DNA of 64,000 nt from Synergistaceae bacterium (GTDB lineage: Bacteria > Synergistota > Synergistia > Synergistales > Aminobacteriaceae), in assembly GCA_017448795.1 (NCBI GenBank), contig JAFSKV010000020.1, forward strand, positions 52,442-116,441. The letters are read 5' to 3'. The position numbers were made by a program, and so were the translations under genes. Below are positions 52,214 through 61,210 of this stretch, piece after piece. Position 1 is the stretch's first letter. Every line of letters starts with the position of its first letter. The notes beneath the pieces were generated by a model. The model saw only the letters and a list, made by a program, of their open reading frames with translations, did no database searches and had not been told where the DNA came from.

Positions 52214-52636
52214 ATGGCATTCGTAGACCCTGAAATCATCTTCGAGCAGTCCGACATAAAGCGCGCAGTCTCAACCGACAAAGCCCCCGCGGCAATCGGC
52301 CCTTACTCACAGGCTATACAGGCAGGGGAGCTTCTCTTCGTGTCAGGGCAGATTCCAGTCGACCCGGCTACAGGCGAGATTCCCAGCGGCATAGCATCAC
52401 AGGCCAGACACTCGCTTGAGAACCTGAAGGCAGTTGTCGAGGCAGGAGGGTACACTCTTGCTGACGTGGTGAAGACTACGGTGTTTGCTACGGACATTGC
52501 GGACTTTGCGGAAGTCAACACTGTGTACGCTGAGTACTTCCCGAACAGCGCGCCGGCAAGGTCATTCGTGGCAGTGAAGGATCTGCCCAAGGGCGTGAAA
52601 ATCGAGATTGAAGCGGTAGCGTGGCGCAGGAAATAA
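52214..52636 (+). CDS. ridA: RidA family reactive intermediate deaminase
   Basis: 140 residues. Deaminates reactive enamine/imine products of PLP enzymes. Motifs: APAAIGPYSQAIQAGELLFVSGQIPVDP, TTVFATDIADFAEVN, and the C-terminal PARSFVAVKDLPKGVKIEIEAVA (partial) with the conserved Arg. It has an extra ~15-residue N-terminus. Ten bp after eno. Confidence 0.95.
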   Translation: MAFVDPEIIFEQSDIKRAVSTDKAPAAIGPYSQAIQAGELLFVSGQIPVDPATGEIPSGIASQARHSLENLKAVVEAGGYTLADVVKTTVFATDIADFAEVNTVYAEYFPNSAPARSFVAVKDLPKGVKIEIEAVAWRRK

Positions 52637-52660
52637 TCATTTGGAGGTAAGTTTTTCGAC

Positions 52661-53044
52661 ATGGCAGAATCAACAACAGCAGTGAACCCTTGCGGAGGCA
52701 GTGCGCCTTCAACGGGCGGGGGAACAGGAGGAGCAGAAGGAGGAGCGGCACAGCAGGGCGGACTCATGGGAATGCTTTTCCCGCTGGCTATATTCGTGCT
52801 GATATTCTACTTCTTCATCATCCGTCCCCAGAAGAAACGCGACAAGCAGCAGAAGAACATGATAGACAGCATAGCCCGGGGCGACCAGATAATCACAATC
52901 GGCGGCTTCTACGGGACTGTGCGTGAAGTGCGTGATGACTCGTTCCAGATTGAGATTGCCGAAGGTGTCCGCGTAACAATCCTGAAGTCAGCAGTCCAGG
53001 GCAAACGCACCCCCAAACTTGAGAAGACGGAGGCGGCCTCTTAA
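52661..53044 (+). CDS. yajC: Sec translocon accessory protein YajC
   Basis: 127 residues. Gly/Ala-rich N-terminus, one membrane helix (MLFPLAIFVLIFYFFIIRPQKKR), then the IDSIARGDQIITIGGFYGTVREV domain typical of YajC. Works with SecDF. GGAGG upstream; ends in a 1-bp overlap with secD. Confidence 0.95.
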   Translation: MAESTTAVNPCGGSAPSTGGGTGGAEGGAAQQGGLMGMLFPLAIFVLIFYFFIIRPQKKRDKQQKNMIDSIARGDQIITIGGFYGTVREVRDDSFQIEIAEGVRVTILKSAVQGKRTPKLEKTEAAS

Positions 53045-54432
53045 TGAACCGCACCGACAGATTACGCCTGTGGATTGTGCTGATAGTTGTCGCGGCGGCG
53101 GGCTGTTACGCTTACTTCGACAGGGACGGCCTGAACTTGGGGCTTGACCTTCGCGGGGGAGCTCACATAGTCCTTCAGGCAAAAGGTACGCCGGAGAACC
53201 CTCTCGGTGATGACAGCATAGACAGACTTCTTGCAGTGTTGCGCAACAGGATTGACCAGTACGGAGTCGCAGAGCCCATCATCCAGAAATCGGGGGCTGA
53301 CAGAATCATCGTTGACCTTCCCGGAATACAGGACCCGGCCGCGGCACTTGAGCTTATCGGACGCACCGCGCAGATGGATTTCCGCGAGGTTCTCGACGCA
53401 ACGGGGACTCCTCCTCCCGCACCAATCAGGAGCAATTACGACAGCGATATACAGTTTGTGCAGGCTCAGGAACGCTGGCAGAGGGCAGTAGACCAACTCG
53501 GCAACTCAAGCGCAGATTTCCAGGTTCGGGCAAAGTCAACCGCCGGGGCAATCGTTGCACCAGCTGAGGAACAGGGACGCTTCTACCTTCTCGGCCCGGT
53601 GCTTTTGTCAGGAAAAGACCTCATCAACGCGGCAGTTCAGCCTGACAGCCTGGGACGAATGGGCGTGTCTCTTGAGTTCAGCAGCGAGGGCGCAAGGCTC
53701 TTCGAGGAAGCAACAGCAAGGCTCATCGGCAAACAGCTGGCGATTGTGCTGGATGACGTTGTGATTTCAGCTCCTGTAGTGCAGGACAGAATCGCCGGGG
53801 GACACGCTCAGATTACCGGGCGTTTCACGGCTGATGAGGCAGGAAGGCTCGCGATAATGCTCAAGGCTGGCGCGCTACCTGTGGCGGTCGAGATTGCCGA
53901 GAACAGGTCAGTAGGTCCGAGCTTGGGCGCTGACTCAGTGCGCCAGGGACTCGAAGCGGGGCTTTTCGGCGCGGGAATGGTGCTTGTGTTCATGCTCCTG
54001 TACTACCAGTTCCGGGGTCTTGCGGCGGACTTGGCTCTTGCTGTTACTGTGCTTCTGATATTCGCCGGATTGATCGCCTTCAACGCGACACTGACGCTTC
54101 CGGGCATCGCTGGAATCATTCTCACTCTGGGAATGGCTGTTGACGGAAATGTTCTCATCTATGAGCGCGTGAAGGAAGAGCAGAAAGCCGGGAAGACTCC
54201 CATGGCTGCCCTTGATGCCGGGTTCAGGAAAGCACTGGTAACAATCCTCGACTCCAACATCACAACCCTGATTGCGGCACTCGTTCTGTTCTACTTCGGG
54301 TCAGGCTCAGTGCGGGGCTTCGGCGTAACATTGTCGGTCGGTCTTGTCGCGAGCGTTTTTGCAAACATTGTCGTAACGCGGGCTATATTGCAGTTGTTCG
54401 TCAAGCGCGGAAAGGAGATCGTGAGGAAATGA
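53044..54432 (+). CDS. secD: Protein translocase subunit SecD
   Basis: 462 residues. Six membrane helices (one near the N-terminus, five after ~290) and a large periplasmic P1 domain (DRDGLNLGLDLRGGAHIVLQ; ITGRFTADEAGRLAIMLKAGALP, partial). Uses proton motive force to complete export. Coupled to secF by ATGA overlap. Confidence 0.96.
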   Translation: MNRTDRLRLWIVLIVVAAAGCYAYFDRDGLNLGLDLRGGAHIVLQAKGTPENPLGDDSIDRLLAVLRNRIDQYGVAEPIIQKSGADRIIVDLPGIQDPAAALELIGRTAQMDFREVLDATGTPPPAPIRSNYDSDIQFVQAQERWQRAVDQLGNSSADFQVRAKSTAGAIVAPAEEQGRFYLLGPVLLSGKDLINAAVQPDSLGRMGVSLEFSSEGARLFEEATARLIGKQLAIVLDDVVISAPVVQDRIAGGHAQITGRFTADEAGRLAIMLKAGALPVAVEIAENRSVGPSLGADSVRQGLEAGLFGAGMVLVFMLLYYQFRGLAADLALAVTVLLIFAGLIAFNATLTLPGIAGIILTLGMAVDGNVLIYERVKEEQKAGKTPMAALDAGFRKALVTILDSNITTLIAALVLFYFGSGSVRGFGVTLSVGLVASVFANIVVTRAILQLFVKRGKEIVRK

Positions 54433-55280
54433 GACACATTGACTTCATGAAGCACAGGAAGTTCGCCCTCATAATCAGCCTCGTGCTTGTGGCTGCCAGT
54501 CTTGCGCTTCTGTTCACGAAGGGGCTGAATCTCGGAATAGACTTCACGGGCGGCAACGTCATCCAGACAGAATTTGACACACGCCCTGACATTGCCGAAG
54601 TCCGCGACGTAATCTCCGCGATTGTGGCAAAAGGGGCGATGATTCAGAATTTCGGCGACAAGGGAATAATCATCCGCACCAACGAGGACACCGAAGAGAG
54701 CCGCGAGTCTGTCGTGAAGGCTTTGACCGCGAAATATCCCGGCATGAAAGTTACGGGCTTCGAGAAGGTCGGGCCTGTTGTCGGCGGCGAGCTCAGGAGG
54801 CAGGCAGTAATCGGCGTAACAATCGCGCTTGTTGCAATCCTGATATACATAACACTGCGCTTCCAGTTCAGATTTGCGGTCGTGAGCGTTGTGCCGTTGG
54901 TGCATGACGTGGTTATCGCGCTGGGGTTCTTCTCGCTGACACAGATGGAAATCGGCTCGTCGTTCATTGCGGCAATACTCACGATTGTGGGCTACTCTCT
55001 GAACAACACGATAATCATCCTTGACCGTGTGCGTGAGAACTGGGGGACATTGTCGCGTGAAGGCATAGTGAATCTCGTCAACAAGTCGCTGAACCAGACG
55101 CTGGCACGGACGATAAACACGACGCTGACGACTCTTTTCCCGGTAATCGCCTTGTGCGTGTGGGGAGGGCCGGTGTTAATGGCGTTCAGTTATGCTATGC
55201 TCGTGGGAATGATTGCGGGTACGTGGAGTTCTATGATGATAGCTACAGGGCTTCTCTGTGAATGGCAGCTGAAGAAATAG
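54429..55280 (+). CDS. secF: Protein translocase subunit SecF
   Basis: 283 residues. NLGIDFTGGNVIQTEF near the N-terminus, six helices and the VGYSLNNTIIILDRVREN motif. Partner of SecD. Last gene of the eno-ridA-yajC-secDF run. Confidence 0.96.
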   Translation: MRHIDFMKHRKFALIISLVLVAASLALLFTKGLNLGIDFTGGNVIQTEFDTRPDIAEVRDVISAIVAKGAMIQNFGDKGIIIRTNEDTEESRESVVKALTAKYPGMKVTGFEKVGPVVGGELRRQAVIGVTIALVAILIYITLRFQFRFAVVSVVPLVHDVVIALGFFSLTQMEIGSSFIAAILTIVGYSLNNTIIILDRVRENWGTLSREGIVNLVNKSLNQTLARTINTTLTTLFPVIALCVWGGPVLMAFSYAMLVGMIAGTWSSMMIATGLLCEWQLKK

Positions 55281-55294
55281 TGGCTAGTGAAAAG

Positions 55295-55331
55295 ATTTCC
55301 CCCTTGTCTGAGAAGGCAGGGGGGGATTTTT
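55295..55331 (+). terminator. Terminator after secF
   Basis: TCCCCC/GGGGGGA stem with TTTTT, between secF and the convergent ATPase-cNMP gene. Confidence 0.75.
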
Positions 55332-55337
55332 CTTGCC

Positions 55338-56267
55338 TCACTCGCGGCTGTGAAGTTCGCTGTTCATCATGTCGATGTTGACCTTCATCACGTTCATCAT
55401 CGCGGCCATGTTCTGCATTATGTTCACGGAATTTCCAGCGTTCGTCTCGATGAACCTCATGAACTCCCCGCGGGCTATCCTCATAAGCAGCATGTCAGTG
55501 TAGGCTGTAACGGTGTAGATTCCCGGCCTGCCCGTCAGCAGCGAGTATTCCCCGAAAGTTTTTCCCTCCTTGAGGCTTCCCAGAAGGTACTCGTCATCCG
55601 TCCCGTAATTCACGAAGCACAACGCCCGGCCTGAGATTATCTTGTACATGTCGCTGTTCCTCTCACTCTCGCGGAGAATCACCCTGTCTTCCGGGACGCG
55701 GACAAATTTCGCCTGCTGTATTCCTCCTGCCTGAGTCATTGCCTGAGACTTAAGGAGGGCGATATTCGAGTCTGTCAGGAATTTCCCCAGCTTGATGCTC
55801 CCGGTGAGGTAGCGCGCGAGGGGGGATTTCTTGAGGATGTCGGGCTTCTCGCAGGTAAGGGCAAGGAAGACGCTGCTTTTGCTCAGTGAGTTTGCGACGG
55901 AGTTAGCCACGACCTGAAGAAAAGCCGGGTCTCTTTCCGCCAGATTGTCGAAGTCGTCAATCACAAGTATCAGCCTGTGATTTCCCTGAGCGAGCGCGAT
56001 GAAGCCTAAAGCATCGTCCCAAAACTGGAAGGGCGCGTGAGTATTGAGAGCGTAAAACTTGATGACCTTTGCGGAAAACTCGTTCATGTTGGCGAGACTG
56101 CTTTTGCGCGAGGCCTTGAAGTATATTGCTGACTTGTTCCGGCAGAATTGCTCAAGCAGGGTAGTTTTCCCGGTGTTTTTTCCGCCGTACACAAGCACAA
56201 ATCTGAAGCCCTCTCCGCTGTAGGCATCCTCAAGATAAGCAAGCTCCTTTTCGCGCCCTATGAACAT
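55338..56267 (-). CDS. P-loop ATPase fused to a cyclic-nucleotide-binding domain
   Basis: 309 residues. Residues ~1-175 resemble the archaeal-type/STAND-like ATPase domain (MFIGREKELAYLEDAY, Walker A YGGKNTGKTTLL, Walker B LILVIDDFDNLAE). Residues ~180-290 form a CRP-like cNMP-binding domain (VILRESERNSDMYKIISGRAL split, GEYSLLTGRPGIYTVTAYTD-type strand/Gly turn). There is no DNA-binding helix-turn-helix. A signalling ATPase gated by a small ligand is the simplest reading; the domain pairing is unusual. Last gene of the STAS-led run. Confidence 0.75.
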   Translation of the reverse strand: MFIGREKELAYLEDAYSGEGFRFVLVYGGKNTGKTTLLEQFCRNKSAIYFKASRKSSLANMNEFSAKVIKFYALNTHAPFQFWDDALGFIALAQGNHRLILVIDDFDNLAERDPAFLQVVANSVANSLSKSSVFLALTCEKPDILKKSPLARYLTGSIKLGKFLTDSNIALLKSQAMTQAGGIQQAKFVRVPEDRVILRESERNSDMYKIISGRALCFVNYGTDDEYLLGSLKEGKTFGEYSLLTGRPGIYTVTAYTDMLLMRIARGEFMRFIETNAGNSVNIMQNMAAMMNVMKVNIDMMNSELHSRE

Positions 56268-56269
56268 GG

Positions 56270-56680
56270 TTAGCCCGTTATCCTCTTGCGCATGGTGAAG
56301 ACGTTGCGCCCGTCAATGTAGTCATAGCTCACACTGTCCATGCTCTTCTTGACGATGTAGATACCAAGTCCGCCGATGCCGCGTTCTTCCGCTGAGAGTG
56401 TTACATCAGGGTCAGGCCGTGCGAGCGGGTCATAGGGAGTCCCGCCGTCAATGAACGTGATTTCGGCGACTCCGTCCGCAACGTCAGCAAGAATCTCCGC
56501 GCTTCCGCCTTCCGGGCCATAAGCATAGTGAGCGATGTTCACGAAAATTTCCTCGGCGGCAATGTTGATCTGTGTTACCGTCTTCATGGGACAGCCGACT
56601 TCCTCAAGCACCCCGTCAATGAAGTCTAATACCTCGTCAAGTTTCTCTGTTTTTGCTTCTGTGATTAGCCGCAAACTCAT
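56270..56680 (-). CDS. RsbW-like serine kinase / anti-sigma factor (HATPase)
   Basis: 136 residues. GHKL fold with an intact N-box (NIAAEEIFVNIAHYAY), G1 (FIDGGTPYDP) and G2 (GIGGLGIYIVKKSMD). In partner-switching systems such kinases phosphorylate a STAS antagonist and bind a sigma factor or other target. A STAS protein is encoded at 63037 in the same run, and two phosphatases lie immediately upstream (4-bp overlap). Confidence 0.88.
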   Translation of the reverse strand: MSLRLITEAKTEKLDEVLDFIDGVLEEVGCPMKTVTQINIAAEEIFVNIAHYAYGPEGGSAEILADVADGVAEITFIDGGTPYDPLARPDPDVTLSAEERGIGGLGIYIVKKSMDSVSYDYIDGRNVFTMRKRITG

Positions 56681-58287
56681 TCACCCCTCCCGTGAAATTT
56701 CAGCCCTATCATCGTTATATCATCAAACTGCGGTGCTTCCCCTGTGAACGCATCAACATCCCGCTTCATGGCCGACAGTATCCCCTCAGCGGAAAACCCC
56801 CCGGTTCTCCTCAGTGCCTCAAGCATCCTGCCAGTCCCGTAAAGCTCGCTGTTACTGTTTGTTGCCTCAGCCACGCCGTCAGTGTAAAGATACAGGAAAT
56901 CCCCGGCGTTAAGGTCAAACTCATACTCACGGAATTTCATCCCCTCCATCGCGGCGACCGCGGGGCTGTGCTTCGACTTCATGAGCTGCCAGCCCTCACC
57001 GTTCCTGTAGAGTGCCGGGTACTCATGGCCTGCGTTGGAGGCTCTGACATGGCCAGTGTGAATGTCGGCCAGTCCCAGCCACACAGTAACGAACAATCCT
57101 GCCTCGTTCCCCTCGCACAGCTGGCTGTTCACGTCAGCAAGAATCTCGCCCGGGCTTCCTCCCATCATCGCACGGTTCTTGATGAGCGTCTTGGCTATCA
57201 CCATGAACAATGATGCAGGGACTCCCTTCCCCGAAACGTCAGCGATGACCAGCGCAAGATGACTCTCATCGGCCATGAAGAAATCGTAGAAATCCCCGCC
57301 GACTTCTTTTGCCGGAGTCATTGACGCGAAAATCTCAAACTCTTTGCGGACGGGAAACTCTCTCGGCAACATGCTGGCCTGAATTTCCGCCGCTATGCTG
57401 AGTTCAGCCTTTATCTGCTCCTTCTCCTGAGTGATGCGGGTTATTCCGTCAATGTAGCTCAGGACTTGTGACTCCATAGCGTCAACAGTACGGGCAAGCT
57501 GTCCGATTTCGTTCCGGGAAGTTATGTGCCGACCAAGCGGGGACTCTGGCTCTGTGTGCTCGCCCGCGAACCTTGTTGCCTCAGCCGCGATTCTGCGCAC
57601 GGGAACAATGAGCGTCCGCCCCAGGTACATACCGTAAACCACGAACACAATCACGACGATAACCGCCGCCGCAGTAGCAACATGCCTGACGTAGGACTTG
57701 CGGTAGAAGTTGAGACGCTCCATCTGTCTCTGCACGCATAGTATCCAGTCTACAGTGTCAGAATCTCCGGCCTTCACTGGAATCATCACGGTGATGTGGT
57801 GTCCTGTCTCACTGTCGCCCTTGTCGCGGAATATCGTTGCCATCCTTGCGCCGTTCTCGCACAAATCCCTGTAGGCGGCCCTGTACTCGTCATTCGAGGT
57901 CTTGCGGACGTAACCGCTTGGGTAACGCTCGTAATTCACGGAGCTGTTCATGATGCTCACGAAGAACTCAATATGATTGTAGTCTGTCTTGTCGGGGCGT
58001 ATCAGGTAAATGAACGTGGCATCCTGGGTGTCGGCGAGGCGCTGCCATTCGTCATTGAGCATCCTGAAGCGCATCTGGAACTCTGAGCCCGCTGTTTTCC
58101 CCGTGAGAAGCTCAGGCATTATCATTGTCGCGGCAGTCCGGGCAGTGTTGTAGGCGCAATCCTCGTACTGTGTCGCGACTGAGAGCGTGAACTCACGGTA
58201 GCCGATCACGCACACGAGGACGGTAAGCAGCACCAGCAGAAGGACAACGCCGGCTATGATTTGCGCGGCAAGATTCTTCCTCAGCAT
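56677..58287 (-). CDS. Membrane SpoIIE/RsbU-type PP2C phosphatase with HAMP domain
   Basis: 536 residues. Two membrane helices (~10-30 and ~188-210) flank an extracytoplasmic sensor domain, then HAMP, a short coiled coil (QEKEQIKAELSIAAEIQASMLP) and a PP2C-type phosphatase domain (EVGGDFYDFF, LVIADVSGKGVPASL, LFVTVWLGL, YLYTDGVAEATN, QFDDITM) with metal-binding Asp. Likely dephosphorylates the STAS antagonist on an external signal. Paralogous to the next gene over the phosphatase domain. Confidence 0.9.
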   Translation of the reverse strand: MLRKNLAAQIIAGVVLLLVLLTVLVCVIGYREFTLSVATQYEDCAYNTARTAATMIMPELLTGKTAGSEFQMRFRMLNDEWQRLADTQDATFIYLIRPDKTDYNHIEFFVSIMNSSVNYERYPSGYVRKTSNDEYRAAYRDLCENGARMATIFRDKGDSETGHHITVMIPVKAGDSDTVDWILCVQRQMERLNFYRKSYVRHVATAAAVIVVIVFVVYGMYLGRTLIVPVRRIAAEATRFAGEHTEPESPLGRHITSRNEIGQLARTVDAMESQVLSYIDGITRITQEKEQIKAELSIAAEIQASMLPREFPVRKEFEIFASMTPAKEVGGDFYDFFMADESHLALVIADVSGKGVPASLFMVIAKTLIKNRAMMGGSPGEILADVNSQLCEGNEAGLFVTVWLGLADIHTGHVRASNAGHEYPALYRNGEGWQLMKSKHSPAVAAMEGMKFREYEFDLNAGDFLYLYTDGVAEATNSNSELYGTGRMLEALRRTGGFSAEGILSAMKRDVDAFTGEAPQFDDITMIGLKFHGRGE

Positions 58288-60302
58288 TTCCCGTAATACT
58301 TCAGCACAAGCATCGTAATATCGTCGAACTGTGGAGCGTCCCCCGTGAAATCATCAACACTCTTCTTCATGACCGACAATATCCCCTCGACAGGCAGGCC
58401 CTCAGTCTCATTCAGCGTGGCAATCATCCTGTCAGTCCCGTAAAGCTCGTTGCTACTGTTCGTGGCTTCTGCGACCCCGTCAGTGTACAGGTACAGGTTA
58501 TCGCCGGGACTCAGCGTGAACTCGCTGGGCTTGAAGCGTATTCCCTCCATTGTCGCGACGGCCGGGCTCTGCTTGGTCTTGAAGAGTGTGTAGCCTTCGC
58601 CGGGACGGTAGATAGCCGGGTATTCATGGCCTGCGTTTGAGGCGGTAACATGCCCGGTCGAAATCTCCAGAATCCCAAGCCACACCGTAACGAACAATTC
58701 AGCCTCGTTGCCCTCACATAACTGCTCGTTCACGTCCGCGAGAATCTCTGACGGTGTCCCGCCCATCTGAGCGCGGTTCTTGATTAGAGTCTTCGAGATT
58801 ACCATGAACAGCGCGGCGGGGACTCCCTTTCCTGACACGTCGGCCATGACAAGCGCAAGGTGGTCATCGTCAACCATGAAGAAGTCGTAGAAGTCGCCCC
58901 CAACCTCTTTGGCGGGGTTCATCGTGGCGTAAATGTCGAACTCTTTGCGGTCCGGGAACGGCGGGAATATACGCGGGAGCATGTCGGCCTGAATCTGAGT
59001 CGCTATGTTCAGCTCCGCTCCGATGCGCTCCTTCTCGGCTGTTACTGCGGCCAGGTTCTTGACGTAATCCTTGAGGGACGCGGCCATGTCGTTGAAGGAC
59101 TGCGCAAGGTCTCCGATTTCGTCGTTGGTGCGGATTTCGGCGCGGTAATCGAGATTCCCACCGGAGATTTTCTTCACGTCATGCTCAAGGGCTATTATCG
59201 GCTCGGTGAGTCTGCCTGAGAAATTCCGGGACGCAGCTACCGCAAGAGCAAGCACAATCACGAACGCCCCAAGGAATGACAGCATGGTGTATATGACTCT
59301 CCTGTTGACCGAACGGACCGGGGCAAGAATGACGCTCTCCGGGATTCTCACGCAGAATTTCCAGCCCGTGCCCTTAATCGGAGTGTAGGCGTAATATACC
59401 CGGCTGTCTGAGAGTGAGACTCCTGTTCTGCCTGACATGATTTCGTCGGCTAGGCTGTGCGTTACGTCATCAATCGTGAGGTCGCCGGAAGCCTGCTGAT
59501 TCGGAGGGGCGATGATTTTCCTGTTTCGGTCGACAAGGAAAGCATAGGCATCTTCCCCAAGGTCAATGTCAACAATAGCCCTGTACAAGTCCGAGATCAG
59601 TATATCCATGCAGACGACCCCGGCGAAGTCCCATTTGGCATCATAGAAGGGAGCTCCGCACGTTATCATCATTCCTGTTCCGTAATTGTCCGAATATACG
59701 TCGGTGAAGAACACCCCGCCTTTGTCCCGGCCTGTCTTGTACCAGTCTGACCCGTGGAAGTTGTAGTAGCTTTCCGGGCCGTCTGTGGGGATGGCGTTGT
59801 GCGAGTTCTTGTCGTACGCGATAAGCGCGCCTGTTTTTGTCCCGGCGTAAATGGAGGTTATCACGCCCTCGTTGGCGTTCATGACGGGATGCCATATGTG
59901 CCTGAGGTTGCCGAGCATACATATCTCATCCATGATGCCGGAGAGATCGAGGCTCTTGCTTGTTACAACTCTCTGCATGGCGAGCATCCCGGCGTTCTCG
60001 ACTTTTGGCGGCAGGACTTCATGAGGCATGTAATCCCGCGAGTTCACGTACAAGTCGTGAATGTAGTCCGCGAAATTCCGGGCGTAACCCGCGTATTTCC
60101 CAAGCTCCGAGTCGGCGAGGTCTGCTTTGCTGTCGGTGAGGCTGGCGAGGTTCTGCTCCATCTGCCGGGTGAGTGCTGACTCGCTGTCCTCCTGTATGCG
60201 GAACATCCCGGCTATCCCTACAGCTCCCGTGATGAGCAATGCTATAACCGAAATGTACAGCACGACTCTCTGGAGCTTCTTCCTGATTGTTGACTTGCTC
60301 AT
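58281..60302 (-). CDS. Membrane SpoIIE/RsbU-type PP2C phosphatase with Cache-like sensor and HAMP
   Basis: 673 residues. A membrane helix (~15-35), a long extracytoplasmic dCache-like domain (~40-330; GAFFTDVYSDNYGTG-type DYW ligand region, VVCMDILISDLYR), a second helix (~335-355), HAMP, coiled coil and PP2C domain. The catalytic part is closely similar to that at 56677, so the pair arose by duplication with different sensors. Overlaps by 7 bp. Confidence 0.9.
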   Translation of the reverse strand: MSKSTIRKKLQRVVLYISVIALLITGAVGIAGMFRIQEDSESALTRQMEQNLASLTDSKADLADSELGKYAGYARNFADYIHDLYVNSRDYMPHEVLPPKVENAGMLAMQRVVTSKSLDLSGIMDEICMLGNLRHIWHPVMNANEGVITSIYAGTKTGALIAYDKNSHNAIPTDGPESYYNFHGSDWYKTGRDKGGVFFTDVYSDNYGTGMMITCGAPFYDAKWDFAGVVCMDILISDLYRAIVDIDLGEDAYAFLVDRNRKIIAPPNQQASGDLTIDDVTHSLADEIMSGRTGVSLSDSRVYYAYTPIKGTGWKFCVRIPESVILAPVRSVNRRVIYTMLSFLGAFVIVLALAVAASRNFSGRLTEPIIALEHDVKKISGGNLDYRAEIRTNDEIGDLAQSFNDMAASLKDYVKNLAAVTAEKERIGAELNIATQIQADMLPRIFPPFPDRKEFDIYATMNPAKEVGGDFYDFFMVDDDHLALVMADVSGKGVPAALFMVISKTLIKNRAQMGGTPSEILADVNEQLCEGNEAELFVTVWLGILEISTGHVTASNAGHEYPAIYRPGEGYTLFKTKQSPAVATMEGIRFKPSEFTLSPGDNLYLYTDGVAEATNSSNELYGTDRMIATLNETEGLPVEGILSVMKKSVDDFTGDAPQFDDITMLVLKYYGKC

Positions 60303-60313
60303 AGATCATCCTC

Positions 60314-61210
60314 CTAGACTACCGCGTGTACCAGATTCTCCCCGCCCGAATATCTGAACGAGGCCCGTATTGCGCGGTGCTTTATGATTGCGAGGCTCAT
60401 TATGTCGATTTCGTCCTCGTCCGGGTCAATGCGGAAGGGGTTGTACTTTTCCCCGCCGTAATGAAGACGGGCTGATATTGCGTCCCCGAATGTTACTGAG
60501 ACGGAAATTCTCGCGTCAGGCCGGGCCTTCTGGATTCTCAGGGCGAGTTCCTCAATGCAGCTCTGGATCTCAAGGACACGCTTCATCTTCACGCCGCGTT
60601 TCATGGCCGACATTTCGAGGATTTCGTTTGCGCCCTCCAAGCTCTCAGCATCAGGCAACAGGCAGAAGTCAGCATCATTCACCGGGAATTTTCCGCGGGG
60701 CATGACAGGCTCAATGTAGAGCAGGGACGAGAAGAGAATGTTGACCGGGATTCCGATGAACAGCCCAGTGAGGAAATACGCGAGGCCTGCGGAGATTCCA
60801 GCTTTGAGTCCTTCCAACGAGTAAACCGCCCCGACAGTAGCGCAAATAACGGCAAGCAGCCCGGAATATCTCCTGTAATCCGGCCATGTCTTGAAGGAAA
60901 TCCGCCCGGACCTCACGAGGAAGTGCCAGCCGTGAAACATCCCCATTCCCGCAACGATGACGCACACAGCCTCGCGCATCACTCCGGGTAATTCCGCGCC
61001 CATCATGACGGACGACAGCACACACCCAATCACGCACCCCGCCACGCCGTAAGCACCGAAGAACAGCCCCAAGGTTGACGGGAGGAAGTTCTTGATTCCG
61101 GCGTATGACGGGAGAATGCCTGTGAGCTGAACGGGAGCGTCAATCACGAAGTATGCCACCGCACAAAGAAATACCAGCGTCAATTTTTCACGGTTTCTCA
61201 CGGACAACAA
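60314..61210 (-). CDS. Membrane protein with degenerate HATPase-like C-terminus
   Basis: 298 residues. About six membrane helices (~10-190) with short loops precede a cytoplasmic domain (~205-298: VLEIQSCIEELALRIQ, RISVSVTFGDAISARLHYGG, IMSLAIIKHRAIRASFRYSG). The order and strand pattern resemble a GHKL ATPase, but the N-box Asn and G-boxes are missing. The partial gene at 63420 has a comparable helix-plus-HATPase-like layout. Function unknown; probably a signalling or ligand-sensing membrane protein of this island. Overlaps the EamA gene by 23 bp. Confidence 0.65.
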   Translation of the reverse strand: MLSVRNREKLTLVFLCAVAYFVIDAPVQLTGILPSYAGIKNFLPSTLGLFFGAYGVAGCVIGCVLSSVMMGAELPGVMREAVCVIVAGMGMFHGWHFLVRSGRISFKTWPDYRRYSGLLAVICATVGAVYSLEGLKAGISAGLAYFLTGLFIGIPVNILFSSLLYIEPVMPRGKFPVNDADFCLLPDAESLEGANEILEMSAMKRGVKMKRVLEIQSCIEELALRIQKARPDARISVSVTFGDAISARLHYGGEKYNPFRIDPDEDEIDIMSLAIIKHRAIRASFRYSGGENLVHAVV

